In this document: positions 1-7,135 of the stretch, piece after piece
Numbering within the stretch: the stretch's first letter is position 1
How the letters are laid out: the number at the start of each line of letters is the position of its first letter
Source of the DNA: DATAFF01 sp036257595
Lineage (GTDB): Bacteria; Pseudomonadota; Alphaproteobacteria; Rhizobiales; Aestuariivirgaceae
Reading direction: 5' to 3'
NCBI GenBank assembly: GCA_036257595.1
Contig: DATAFF010000149.1
Coordinates: 1-16,554 of the forward strand
Length of the DNA: 16,554 nt
Notes under the pieces: model-generated
The model's input: the letters and a program-made list of their open reading frames with translations, nothing else
What the model was told of the DNA's origin: nothing
Databases searched by the model: none
Position numbers and translations under genes: made by a program

Positions 1-28
1 GCATGTTTCCGGTGGGCTTGCGTGGCAT
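1..28 (-). CDS. Possible start of an island gene running off the left edge (partial)
   Basis: On the minus strand an ATG at 28-26 opens a frame reading MPRKPTGNM up to the window edge, with a GAGG-type ribosome binding site about 5 nt upstream. Basic openings of this type (MPRKPTGN...) occur in small phage or island proteins, including some terminase small subunits, but nine residues cannot assign a function. It lies just downstream of the integrase on the same strand, so it would be element cargo. It could equally be a chance start codon. Confidence 0.3.
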
Positions 29-125
29 CAGCACCTCGTGGTCAGCACCGGAAAGGAAGCGCAGGGAGGCCGGAGGTGCATTCCGGTGTTCGGGCCGTAG
101 TCCTATCCCTGCGCAGCTCGTGAAC

Positions 126-1322
126 TCAACCGCTCGCCTGCCGAAGCGGCACATCCACGCCGCCTGACTCACAGAATGACTGCCAAGCCGCCATTAGCTC
201 CCGGCGCTTGGCGAGCTGATCGCCGCGGCGATATGCAGCCTCGACCTTGTTCTGGATGGTATGAGCCAACGCTTGCTCGACCGTCTGGTGCGCGAAGCCG
301 GTTGTCTCGGACGCCCAGTCTCGAAAGCTCGACCGGAAACCGTGGACAGTGACGTCGACGTTCATTCGTTCGAGAAGGTTCGCCATAGTCGTGCTGGAGA
401 TCGGTTTCCCTGCCTTTTCGCCCGCGAACACGTAGGCGCCGGGCTCGGGCTCCTCTTTCGGCATGATGCAGCGCAGGATCTCAACCGCTCGGCTACACAG
501 CGGCACTCTGTGCTCTTTCCCGGTCTTCGTCCGCTTTGGCGGCACGGTCCATAGACCGCCGGCTATGTCAAACTCTGACCAGCGGGCGCCGCGGACCTCT
601 CCAGTCCTGGCGGCGGTCAGGATGGTGAATTCCAATACGAGAGCAGCCATCGCCTTTCTCTTCCTGAGCAGACCAATGAATTCCGGGACCTTGTCATAGG
701 GCAGGGCGGCGTGGTGCCCCCGGTCCAACCGTTTTCTTTGCGGTAATAGGCTCTTGAGATTCCCTTTCCAGCGGGCCGGGTTCTCGCCTGTTCTCAGATT
801 GGTGGCTTTGGCAGCGTCCAGTATGGCCTCGATCCGGCCCCTCAACCTCTGCGCAGTTTCTGGAATCCGAAGCCACAGCGGTTTGAGGACCTCGACGATG
901 TCCTCTGTGGCTATCTCATTGACCGGCTTAGGCCGAAGCGATCCCACGTACTTCGTCAATGTCATTTCCCACTGCTTGGCGTGCCTCACATTGCGCCAGC
1001 CGGGCCGCATCGAAGTAATATATCTGTCCGCGAAATCGCCAAAATTCGGGATCTCCTCTTTGAGGCGCACCGATCGGGGATCAAAGCCGTCGGCCAAGGC
1101 CTTCCGAAGGGGCTCGACCTTCTTACGGGCGTCCTTAAGGGACACATACTTGACGCTGCCGAGCCCGAGATCGGTGGTCTTGCCTTTGCGAGTGAAACGG
1201 AAAACCCAGCGGCGACGACGCTCGTCCACCACCAGATAGAGGCCACCGCCGTCGCTATAGCGGCCCGGCTTGAGATCAGCCGTGACTTGGATTGCCTTCA
1301 GCTTGTTCTGCGCTCGTGACAT
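126..1322 (-). CDS. Tyrosine recombinase / phage-type integrase (P4-like, N-terminal DUF4102-type domain)
   Basis: A 398-residue integrase that would catalyse site-specific integration and excision of the element lying to the left. Residues 1-90 match the N-terminal arm-binding domain of P4-like integrases (LKPGRYSDGGGLYLVV, then a basic FRFTRKGK stretch). Residues ~95-185 resemble a core-binding SAM-like domain. The catalytic domain carries the expected residues: Arg240 in TAARTGE, the beta-hairpin Lys region at 264-272 (RTKTGKEHR), His327 and Arg330 in HGFR, His354 in LAHT and nucleophile Tyr364 in EAAYRR. All are intact, so the enzyme looks functional. The ATG at 1322 follows a GAGG motif. 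Its 5' end faces the truncated crp-like gene, which is the usual arrangement in which the attachment site lies just upstream of int. Its base composition looks less GC-rich than the housekeeping genes, consistent with acquisition. Confidence 0.95.
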   Translation of the reverse strand: MSRAQNKLKAIQVTADLKPGRYSDGGGLYLVVDERRRRWVFRFTRKGKTTDLGLGSVKYVSLKDARKKVEPLRKALADGFDPRSVRLKEEIPNFGDFADRYITSMRPGWRNVRHAKQWEMTLTKYVGSLRPKPVNEIATEDIVEVLKPLWLRIPETAQRLRGRIEAILDAAKATNLRTGENPARWKGNLKSLLPQRKRLDRGHHAALPYDKVPEFIGLLRKRKAMAALVLEFTILTAARTGEVRGARWSEFDIAGGLWTVPPKRTKTGKEHRVPLCSRAVEILRCIMPKEEPEPGAYVFAGEKAGKPISSTTMANLLERMNVDVTVHGFRSSFRDWASETTGFAHQTVEQALAHTIQNKVEAAYRRGDQLAKRRELMAAWQSFCESGGVDVPLRQASG

Positions 1323-1444
1323 GACCTCGGTCCCATTCCGGGTCCCATTTCTGAGTGTGGATTGTAGCAGTTATCGACGGACAACCACGAACGGTTTGCC
1401 TCCCATATCCACTGTTTCTAGAAGGAATCCGATACGGCTGCGAG
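1323..1444. other. Probable element/chromosome junction (att region), boundaries not resolved
   Basis: These 122 bp separate the integrase start codon from the premature end of the crp-like frame. They contain no tRNA or other RNA gene that I recognise. In P4-type elements the attachment site normally lies just upstream of the integrase start, so the crossover should be here or in the last bases of the crp-like gene. The exact core cannot be defined without the other element end or an empty-site relative. Confidence 0.4.
1329..1349. repeat. Tandem 9-bp direct repeat GGTCCCATT, 12-bp period, upstream of int
   Basis: GGTCCCATT occurs at 1329-1337 and again at 1341-1349, separated by CCG. On the coding strand of the integrase this reads AATGGGACC twice and overlaps the translation initiation region. 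Closely spaced direct repeats next to an int gene are typical of arm-type integrase binding sites, so these may bind the integrase N-terminal domain and could also provide autoregulation. The repeat is visible in the sequence; the role is inferred. Confidence 0.5.
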
Positions 1445-2008
1445 CTAGCATGGATGCCGGCGGATGCAGATAGTGCGGACACCGTCGCCGCAAGGCTGGC
1501 CGACGCGGGTGGCGAGCATCAGGAGCTCCTGATTGACCCGGCGCCGCGCCTCGAAGGTCTTCGAGTCGAGATATTGGCCAAGGGTCGTGCGATAGGCCTC
1601 GGTCAGGATTAGCGCCCAGCAGCGATAATAGGCCGGACGCTCCTCCAGTACCGCGTCGAATGCGTAGAGCGGAAAATGCAGCACCACGGTGCGATGCACC
1701 GCTACGGCGTCGAGCAGGAAGGGCTCGCGGTCCAGGCAATTGCCCTGGCCGAACCAGCTTCCCGGCTCGAGGAAGTTGTAGAACAGACTGGCACCCGGCT
1801 CGCGCTCGGCGACCAGATTGACCTGGCCCTCCAGCACCGCGTAAACGCCCGATGGCGGGTCGCCATTGTGGCAGATGCGCTGATGCGCCTCATAGGTTCT
1901 GATCTCCGACCGTGACAGCACGGCCATGCAGAAATCTTCAGGTTGTTGCGCAAACCACCGGCCCTTGCGGAGGAATTCCCCCGCACGCTCGATTGTCCAT
2001 TCGCTCAT
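1445..2008 (-). CDS. Crp/Fnr-family regulator truncated before its DNA-binding helix-turn-helix (probable gene remnant)
   Basis: From the ATG at 2008 this frame encodes 187 residues. Residues ~20-125 form a cyclic-nucleotide-binding-type beta-roll (CHNGDPPSGVYAVLEGQVNLV, then the PGSWFGQG loop), followed by a dimerisation-helix-like stretch (~125-160) and the start of the winged-helix domain (RRRVNQELLMLATRVGQPCGDGVRT). Crp/Fnr proteins usually have ~220-250 residues and continue into the recognition helix; this one stops at 187 after a short unrelated tail. It should therefore not bind DNA as a normal member. The cAMP-contacting Arg-Ser/Thr pair of true CRP is not evident, so the ligand is unknown. 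It lies directly upstream of, and is co-oriented with, the integrase, suggesting truncation by integration. An in-frame ATG at 2116 would add 36 residues that do not resemble the family. The family call is firm; whether the product works is doubtful. Confidence 0.75.
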   Translation of the reverse strand: MSEWTIERAGEFLRKGRWFAQQPEDFCMAVLSRSEIRTYEAHQRICHNGDPPSGVYAVLEGQVNLVAEREPGASLFYNFLEPGSWFGQGNCLDREPFLLDAVAVHRTVVLHFPLYAFDAVLEERPAYYRCWALILTEAYRTTLGQYLDSKTFEARRRVNQELLMLATRVGQPCGDGVRTICIRRHPC

Positions 2009-2075
2009 CGCTTGCCCCCGACTGCAATGGATTACTCCTCCTTTTCCTACAATCGGAGGGTGTTTGTCTACTGTG

Positions 2076-2090
2076 GTCTTGCAGCAAGAC
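2076..2090. promoter_or_regulatory. Perfect inverted repeat between crp-like gene and gatB (candidate operator)
   Basis: GTCTTGCAGCAAGAC is a perfect 7-bp inverted repeat around a single central base. It sits in the 132-bp divergent gap, 67 bp upstream of the crp-like start and 50 bp upstream of the chosen gatB start. It does not match the canonical CRP (TGTGA-N6-TCACA) or FNR (TTGAT-N4-ATCAA) consensus. Its position suits an operator, or a small hairpin in a leader. No protein can be assigned. Confidence 0.35.
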
Positions 2091-2140
2091 GTGCGAATCG
2101 GTACGAAATGCGTCAATTAGCCAGAGCAAATGTGATAAAA

Positions 2141-3637
2141 ATGCAACCTTCTGAGCGCAAAGCGCGACCGAAAGACCTCATCAAGGGGGCCACTGCCGAT
2201 TGGGAGGTCGTGGTGGGGATGGAGGTCCATGCTCAGATCCTGTCGCGATCGAAATTGTTCTCCGGCGCTTCGGCGGATTATGGCGGGGAGCCGAATGACC
2301 ACGTTTCTCTGGTGGATGCGGCGATGCCCGGCATGCTGCCGGTGCTGAACCGCCACTGCGTCGAGCAGGCGGTGCGGACCGGGCTCGGTCTCAGGGCAAG
2401 GATCAATCCTCGCTCGGTGTTCGACCGAAAGAACTATTTCTACCCCGACCTGCCGCAGGGCTATCAGATCTCGCAATACAAGCAGCCGGTGGTGGGCGAG
2501 GGGGTGGTGACCGTCGACCTGCCCGATGGCGAGACCATCGAGGTCGGGATCGAGAGGCTTCATCTCGAGCAGGATGCCGGCAAGTCGCTGCACGACCAGC
2601 ATCCCGCCCTGAGCTTCGTCGATCTCAACCGGTCGGGCGTCGGTCTGATGGAGATCGTCTCCCGGCCGGACCTGCGGTCGGCGGAGGAAGCCAAGGCCTA
2701 TGTCACCAAGCTCCGCAGCATTATGCGCTATCTCGGCACCTGCGACGGCAATATGGAGCAGGGATCGCTCAGGGCCGACATCAACGTTTCGGTGCGGCGG
2801 CCCGGCGGACCGCTCGGTACGCGCTGCGAGATCAAAAACGTCAATTCCATTCGCTTCATCGGCCAAGCCGTCGACTATGAGGCGCGCCGCCAAATCGGCA
2901 TCCTCGAGGATGGCGGCTCGATCGACCAGGAAACCCGCCTGTTCGATGCCCGCAAAGGCGAGACCCGCTCCATGCGCAGCAAGGAGGAGGCGCATGACTA
3001 CCGCTATTTCCCCGACCCCGACCTGCTGCCGCTCGAGCTCGAGGAGCAGTGGATCGAGGCGATCCGGGAGTCGCTCCCCGAGCTTCCCGACGCCAAGAAG
3101 GCGCGATTCATGCGTGATTTCGGGCTTTCGTCATATGACGCGGGTACGTTGGTGGCGGAGCAGGAGTGGGCAGATTACTTCGAGAAGGTGCGGACCGCGG
3201 AAGAAGTGGTCGATCCCAAGCTTGCCGCGAATTGGGTGCTCAACGAGGTCCGGGGCTCCTACAATCGGGAAGGGATGGATTTGGCAAAGCTGTCGCAGAG
3301 CGCAGCCGCAAGCAACGCGATTATTCACATGATCCAGACCCAGGTAATTTCCGGCAAGATCGCCAAGGATGTGTGGCAATACTATCTTTCCGGTAACGAA
3401 GATCCGCGTAAGATCGTCGAGTCGAAAGGCTTGCAGCAGGTCACCGATATGACGGCGATCGAGCGAGCGGTCGACGAGATCATTGCGGCGAATGCCGGCA
3501 AGGCGGCGGAAGCGAAGCTCAAGCCCAATCTTGCCGGGTGGTTCGTCGGTCAGGTCATCAAGGCGACAGGCGGGAAGGCCAATCCGCAGGCCGTCAACGC
3601 CATGGTGCGACGGAAGCTCGGGGTGGAACAGGCGTAG
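2141..3637 (+). CDS. gatB: Aspartyl/glutamyl-tRNA(Asn/Gln) amidotransferase subunit B
   Basis: GatB is the kinase/transamidase-associated subunit of GatCAB, which converts Glu-tRNA(Gln) and/or Asp-tRNA(Asn) to the correctly amidated species in bacteria lacking the direct synthetase. The 498-residue product has the family hallmarks: GMEVHAQ (26-32), DLPQGYQISQYKQP (103-116), then in order the HLEQDAGKS, DLNRSGVGLMEIVSRPD, GNMEQGSLRADINVS and RSKEEAHDYRYFPDPDL blocks. The C-terminal YqeY-like tRNA-binding tail ends with GWFVGQVIKATGGKANPQAV. The frame is open upstream to an ATG at 1943, but conserved sequence starts only around DWEVVVG. ATG 2141 gives the usual family length; ATG 2108 and GTG 2132 are alternatives, and none has a strong ribosome binding site. 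gatC and gatA are not in the window, so gatB is separated from its partners here. Confidence 0.96.
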   Translation: MQPSERKARPKDLIKGATADWEVVVGMEVHAQILSRSKLFSGASADYGGEPNDHVSLVDAAMPGMLPVLNRHCVEQAVRTGLGLRARINPRSVFDRKNYFYPDLPQGYQISQYKQPVVGEGVVTVDLPDGETIEVGIERLHLEQDAGKSLHDQHPALSFVDLNRSGVGLMEIVSRPDLRSAEEAKAYVTKLRSIMRYLGTCDGNMEQGSLRADINVSVRRPGGPLGTRCEIKNVNSIRFIGQAVDYEARRQIGILEDGGSIDQETRLFDARKGETRSMRSKEEAHDYRYFPDPDLLPLELEEQWIEAIRESLPELPDAKKARFMRDFGLSSYDAGTLVAEQEWADYFEKVRTAEEVVDPKLAANWVLNEVRGSYNREGMDLAKLSQSAAASNAIIHMIQTQVISGKIAKDVWQYYLSGNEDPRKIVESKGLQQVTDMTAIERAVDEIIAANAGKAAEAKLKPNLAGWFVGQVIKATGGKANPQAVNAMVRRKLGVEQA

Positions 3638-3665
3638 AGTGGCGTAGAGGGGTAGGGGAGAGGTT

Positions 3666-4772
3666 ATGTCAGCAAATTTCGGTCGGCCGGACGGCTCGCG
3701 GCACGTCCCCGTGCTGCCGGGCACCAAAGCGCGGGGGCCGCTGCGCCCGTCGGCCGCAGCGCCGGCATCAGTGCCGCGGCATGCGGAGCCCGCCCCGATG
3801 GCGGTTCCCGACAAGGTCAAGCCACGCCGGAAACGGCGCCATAGCGGCAGCCGGATTGCCTGTCTCGTGGGGCTGGCGCTGACGCTGGCGGCACTGGCCG
3901 CGGGGTTCCTGTCGCGCCTCTATCTGTCATTGGACGTGTTCAGCAACTTCACGCCCCAGCTTGCGGTCGCGGCCGGGGCCTTCCTGATCGCCTATTTCCT
4001 GCCTGGCATGCGCCTGACCTTTGCGACGATATTGATCCTTGCGGGGATTGCCGGCGTCGGCGTCTTCGCACGCCATGAAAGCAGCCGGATCGCCGCGCTG
4101 CCCGCCTATGCGGCGGAGGCCGGCGAGAGCCCGCTGCGGCTCATGGCCTTCAACGTCCATCTTCCCAACACCAATGCCCAGGCAGTGGCCGAGGAGGTCG
4201 AGCGCCAGGATCCCGATGTGGCCGTGCTGATCGAGCTTGGTCCGGAAAAACAGGCCGTCGTCGATCGCCTCGCGGCGCGTTACCCGCATCGCGCCGAGTG
4301 CATGGCAACTGCCAATTGTCACATGCTGTTCCTGTCGAAGATCCCGATCTCGGCCGTCGACATCAAGAGCGACTGGCAGGGCCCGCCCTACATCATGGCA
4401 CGGCTCGGCGGGGCATTTGACGGTCTCAACATCATCGCCGTTCACACCGTCCGGCCGCCCTGGTATCGGGTCCAGAACCAGCAGTTCGAGGAGTTGGTGT
4501 CGCTGATCCACGGGGTCGAGGGACACAAGGTGGTTATGGGGGATTTCAACGCAACCCCGTTCTCGCGGCTGAATCGCCAATTTGCGGTGTCGAGCGGCCT
4601 CAACCGCATCACCTGGCTACCGTCATGGCCGGCGTTCTTCGCATTGCCGCAGCTCGGCATCGACCACATCTTCCTGTCGCCTGGCCTGCGCGTTCTGAAG
4701 GAGCCGGTGATCGGCGAAAGCGCCGGTTCGGACCACTATCCCGTCATTGCGACGGTGGGGGTGCCGAACTAG
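3666..4772 (+). CDS. Membrane-anchored endonuclease/exonuclease/phosphatase (EEP) family protein
   Basis: A 368-residue protein. Residues 1-60 are Pro/Ala-rich and basic, ending in KPRRKRR. Three hydrophobic segments follow at about 64-86, 97-113 and 117-135. A DNase I-like EEP catalytic domain runs from ~156 to the end. Metal and catalytic residues are all visible: Asn163 in AFNVH, Glu190 in LIELG, His260 in AVHTVRP, Asp293/Asn295 in GDFNATP, Asp333-His334 in IDHIF and Asp356-His357 in SDHYP. With a positive N-terminus inside and three membrane passes, the catalytic domain should face the periplasm. Substrates in this superfamily include DNA, RNA, phosphoinositides and sphingomyelin, so the substrate is unknown. 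The ATG follows a strong GGGAGAGG motif, 28 bp after gatB on the same strand, so the two may be cotranscribed. Only 4 bp separate its stop from the convergent tetR gene. Confidence 0.88.
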   Translation: MSANFGRPDGSRHVPVLPGTKARGPLRPSAAAPASVPRHAEPAPMAVPDKVKPRRKRRHSGSRIACLVGLALTLAALAAGFLSRLYLSLDVFSNFTPQLAVAAGAFLIAYFLPGMRLTFATILILAGIAGVGVFARHESSRIAALPAYAAEAGESPLRLMAFNVHLPNTNAQAVAEEVERQDPDVAVLIELGPEKQAVVDRLAARYPHRAECMATANCHMLFLSKIPISAVDIKSDWQGPPYIMARLGGAFDGLNIIAVHTVRPPWYRVQNQQFEELVSLIHGVEGHKVVMGDFNATPFSRLNRQFAVSSGLNRITWLPSWPAFFALPQLGIDHIFLSPGLRVLKEPVIGESAGSDHYPVIATVGVPN

Positions 4773-4776
4773 AGCA

Positions 4777-5427
4777 TCACGCTCCAACCCCGGCAGTGAT
4801 GCCGAGTCCCTTCAGGTAGACGAGGACCCCGGCCTCGAGCAGGTCCTCTGCCGACATGGGCGTCGTGCGGCCGGCATTGTCGGTGCGCGCAAACAAGGAG
4901 GCGATGCCATGAGCGAGCGACCAGATGTGCAGGCTCATCATCAGGGCGGGCGGGCGATCCCGCTCCGGCAATGTCCGGCAGAGCGCCTCGGCGGCCTGGC
5001 GCAGGACGGCGAAGGCTCGGTCGGCGGCCAGCCGCAGCCCCGGCGAGGCATCGGGCGGAACGCCGGCCTCGAACATTGCCGCATAGAGCGCCGGCTCGCG
5101 ACGCGCAAAGGCGAGATAGGCGCGCCCGACCGCTTCGAGCGCTGCCATCGGATTGGGCCGGCCGTGATCGAAGGCAGCCTCCAGTGCGGCGGCAAAGCTC
5201 TCGAAGCCGCGCTCGGCGACGTCGGCAAGGAGGGCGTCACGGTCGCGGAAATGGCGATAGGGCGCAGCCGGGCTCACTCCCGCCGCCCGCGCCGCCTCGG
5301 CAAAGGTGAAGCCGGCGGGACCCTTGGCGGCGATGAGGTCGAGGGCCGCCCGGATCAGATCTTCCCTCAGATTGCCGTGATGATACCCTCGGCGGCGGAA
5401 GCCGCTGCCATGTCTCGACCAGCCCAT
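4777..5427 (-). CDS. TetR/AcrR-family transcriptional regulator with C-terminal WHG-type domain
   Basis: A 216-residue repressor-type protein. The opening RRGYHHGNLREDLIRAALDLI (~12-32) is characteristic of TetR members carrying a WHG domain. The helix-turn-helix lies at ~40-62 (FTFAEAARAAGVSPAAPYRHF). The ligand-binding half contains the motif giving the subfamily its name, seen here as HIWSLAHGIASL near residues 170-180. I chose ATG 5427 because an AAGGA motif lies 8 nt upstream and homology begins right after it; the frame extends to 5487 without family-like sequence. It is divergent from the pseudouridine synthase gene with a 47-bp gap, so it may control its own promoter there. Its inducer and wider targets cannot be deduced, and no transporter or enzyme with an obvious drug or lipid link is adjacent. 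Confidence 0.9.
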   Translation of the reverse strand: MGWSRHGSGFRRRGYHHGNLREDLIRAALDLIAAKGPAGFTFAEAARAAGVSPAAPYRHFRDRDALLADVAERGFESFAAALEAAFDHGRPNPMAALEAVGRAYLAFARREPALYAAMFEAGVPPDASPGLRLAADRAFAVLRQAAEALCRTLPERDRPPALMMSLHIWSLAHGIASLFARTDNAGRTTPMSAEDLLEAGVLVYLKGLGITAGVGA

Positions 5428-5474
5428 GATGGCAATCCTTACATGAGTTCGCCCCCCGCTTCGAGAGCGGGGCG

Positions 5475-6437
5475 ATGACGGCTGCAACGCTCCACCCGGT
5501 CAAGCCCGAGGAGGAGGGCATGCGGCTCGACCGCTGGTGTCGCCTGCGCTTTCCCGGGCTCACCAATGCCTATCTCAACAAGCTCCTGCGGACCGGGCAG
5601 GTCCGCCTCGACGGGGCCCGGGTCAGGGCCAATGCCCGCCTGGCCGCTGGCCAGGAGGTGCGGCTGCCGCCGCTCGTTTTCCCGACCCGTCCGCGAGACG
5701 ATCCGCCGGCTGCGCCGCCGCTCAAGCCCAAGGACCGGGCCTTGCTCGAAGGGATGATCCTTTACAGCGATGACGACATTCTGGTGCTGAACAAGCCGGC
5801 AGGTCTTGCCGTCCAGGGCGGAACGCGAACCTCGCGGCATATTGACGGGCTCCTCGAATCCTGGGCGAGCGAGCTTGGCGAGCGTCCGCGCCTGGTGCAT
5901 CGGCTCGACCGCGACACCTCCGGCGTGCTGGTGGTGGCGCGGCGGCGGCATGTGGCATCGGCGCTGGGGCGGCTGTTCGCCACCCGCAAGGTCGAGAAGG
6001 ACTATTGGGCGGTCGTCCAGGGGGTGCCGAATCCGCGCGAGGGCAAGGTGGATGTGCCGCTTGTGAAGCAATCGGGCCCCAAGGGCGATCGCATGCGGGA
6101 CGCGGCCGGCCGGGCGGAGGGGCAGCACTCGGTCACCTACTATCGGACCGCCGATCAGGCGGGTCAGGTCTTTGCCTTCATGGTGCTCCAGCCGCATACC
6201 GGGCGGCAGCATCAATTGCGGGCCCATATGGCCCATATCGGCCACCCGATACTCGGCGACAACAAATATGGCGGCGACCGTGCGGTGCCGGCGGCAATCG
6301 CCAACCGACTGCACCTCCATGCCCGGCGGATCGTGTTTCCCCATCCGCGGACCGGCAAGTCGGTCTCGGTCGTGGCGCCGCTCTCCGATACGATGCGCGC
6401 GACCTTCGACACCCTCGGTTTCGATCCACGAGCATGA
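5475..6437 (+). CDS. RluA-family 23S rRNA pseudouridine synthase (RluC-like, with S4 domain)
   Basis: Isomerises uridine to pseudouridine in RNA, most likely 23S rRNA. The 320-residue product starts with an S4 RNA-binding domain (residues ~15-65, MRLDRWCRLRFPGLTNAYL), followed by a Pro-rich linker (~70-85) and the catalytic domain (~92-310). The catalytic motif HRLDRDTSG at 142-150 places the nucleophile at Asp145. The second family block is TGRQHQLRAHMAHIGHPILGD at about 242-262, with Gln where many relatives have Thr or Lys. The S4 domain argues against RluA itself and for an RluC/RluD-type enzyme; the exact target uridines cannot be read from sequence. It heads the run that continues with the ATP12 gene, whose start codon overlaps its stop in ATGA (6434-6437), implying translational coupling. 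Confidence 0.92.
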   Translation: MTAATLHPVKPEEEGMRLDRWCRLRFPGLTNAYLNKLLRTGQVRLDGARVRANARLAAGQEVRLPPLVFPTRPRDDPPAAPPLKPKDRALLEGMILYSDDDILVLNKPAGLAVQGGTRTSRHIDGLLESWASELGERPRLVHRLDRDTSGVLVVARRRHVASALGRLFATRKVEKDYWAVVQGVPNPREGKVDVPLVKQSGPKGDRMRDAAGRAEGQHSVTYYRTADQAGQVFAFMVLQPHTGRQHQLRAHMAHIGHPILGDNKYGGDRAVPAAIANRLHLHARRIVFPHPRTGKSVSVVAPLSDTMRATFDTLGFDPRA

Positions 6438-7132
6438 GACGGTTCTACAAGACTGCTGCGGCTTGCCAAGACGGACCGCCCCATCCGCTGCTGCTCGATG
6501 GCAAGTCGGTGCTGACGCCGCAGCGCCGGCAGCTCGCGCTGCCGACCCGGAGGCTGGCAGAGGCGCTGGCCGAGGAGTGGCAGTCGCAGGGTAGCGAGCT
6601 CGTGCCGGCGAACATGCCCCTCACCCGGCTCGCCCATGGCGCCATCGACCTCGTTGCCCCCGATCCGTCGCGGGCGATCGACGAGATCACTGCCTATGCC
6701 GGAAGCGATCTTCTGTGCTACCGCGCCGAGTCTCCGGTTGCGCTGGCGGCGCGGCAGGCGAAAATGTTCGATCCGATCCTCGCCTGGGCGGCGGATCATC
6801 TCGGCAGCGTGTTCGAGACGGTCGTCGGGGTGATGCCGCGGGACCAGCCGGTCGAGACGCTTTCCGCCGTTGCAAGTTTGCTTGCCGGCAAGGACCCCTT
6901 CCGGCTGATCGCGCTTCATGCCATCACCACGCTGACGGGATCCGCCATCCTGGCATTGGCGCTTGCCGAAGGGCGGATCGGCGCGGAGGAGGCCTGGACG
7001 GCGGCGCATGTCGAGGAGGATTGGCAGATCGCTCAATGGGGCGAGGATGCCGAGGCGGCGCAGCGCCGGGCTGCCCAAAAGATCGAGTTCCTCGCGGCGT
7101 GCCGGCTGTTCGATCTCATTGGAGGGCGTTAG
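6434..7132 (+). CDS. ATP12-family chaperone for F1-ATP synthase assembly
   Basis: ATP12 proteins bind the F1 alpha subunit and prevent its aggregation before assembly of the alpha3beta3 ring; they occur in mitochondria and alphaproteobacteria. The 232-residue product shows the family pattern: MRRFYKTA at the start, LDGKSVLTPQRRQLALPT (21-38), LAEEWQSQG (45-53), NMPLTRLAHGAID (60-72), then DLLCYRAESP and a C-terminal block with TGSAILALAL and EEDWQIAQWGED. The start is fixed by the ATGA overlap with the upstream gene. pccB begins 3 bp after its stop. The location with rRNA-modification and acyl-CoA genes rather than with the atp operon makes it a member of a general housekeeping run. This is one of the better lineage markers in the window. 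Confidence 0.93.
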   Translation: MRRFYKTAAACQDGPPHPLLLDGKSVLTPQRRQLALPTRRLAEALAEEWQSQGSELVPANMPLTRLAHGAIDLVAPDPSRAIDEITAYAGSDLLCYRAESPVALAARQAKMFDPILAWAADHLGSVFETVVGVMPRDQPVETLSAVASLLAGKDPFRLIALHAITTLTGSAILALALAEGRIGAEEAWTAAHVEEDWQIAQWGEDAEAAQRRAAQKIEFLAACRLFDLIGGR

Positions 7133-7135
7133 GCG

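Noticed and set aside
1943..2140. GatB start at 1943, making a 564-residue protein
   Set aside because: The first 66 residues overlap the crp-like gene and lie over its promoter region, and they do not match GatB, which normally has ~490 residues.
2117..2995. Long minus-strand open frame (292 codons) opposite gatB
   Set aside because: It is the antisense shadow of a conserved GatB sequence in GC-rich DNA, without recognisable domains.
4773..4790. Short GAGC/GCTC hairpin between the convergent EEP and tetR genes as a bidirectional terminator
   Set aside because: The stem has only 4 bp and no T-run follows on either strand.
6005..6433. Upstream extension of the ATP12 frame inside the pseudouridine synthase gene
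   Set aside because: The extended part does not resemble any ATP12 protein, whereas the ATG at 6434 gives the standard N-terminus.
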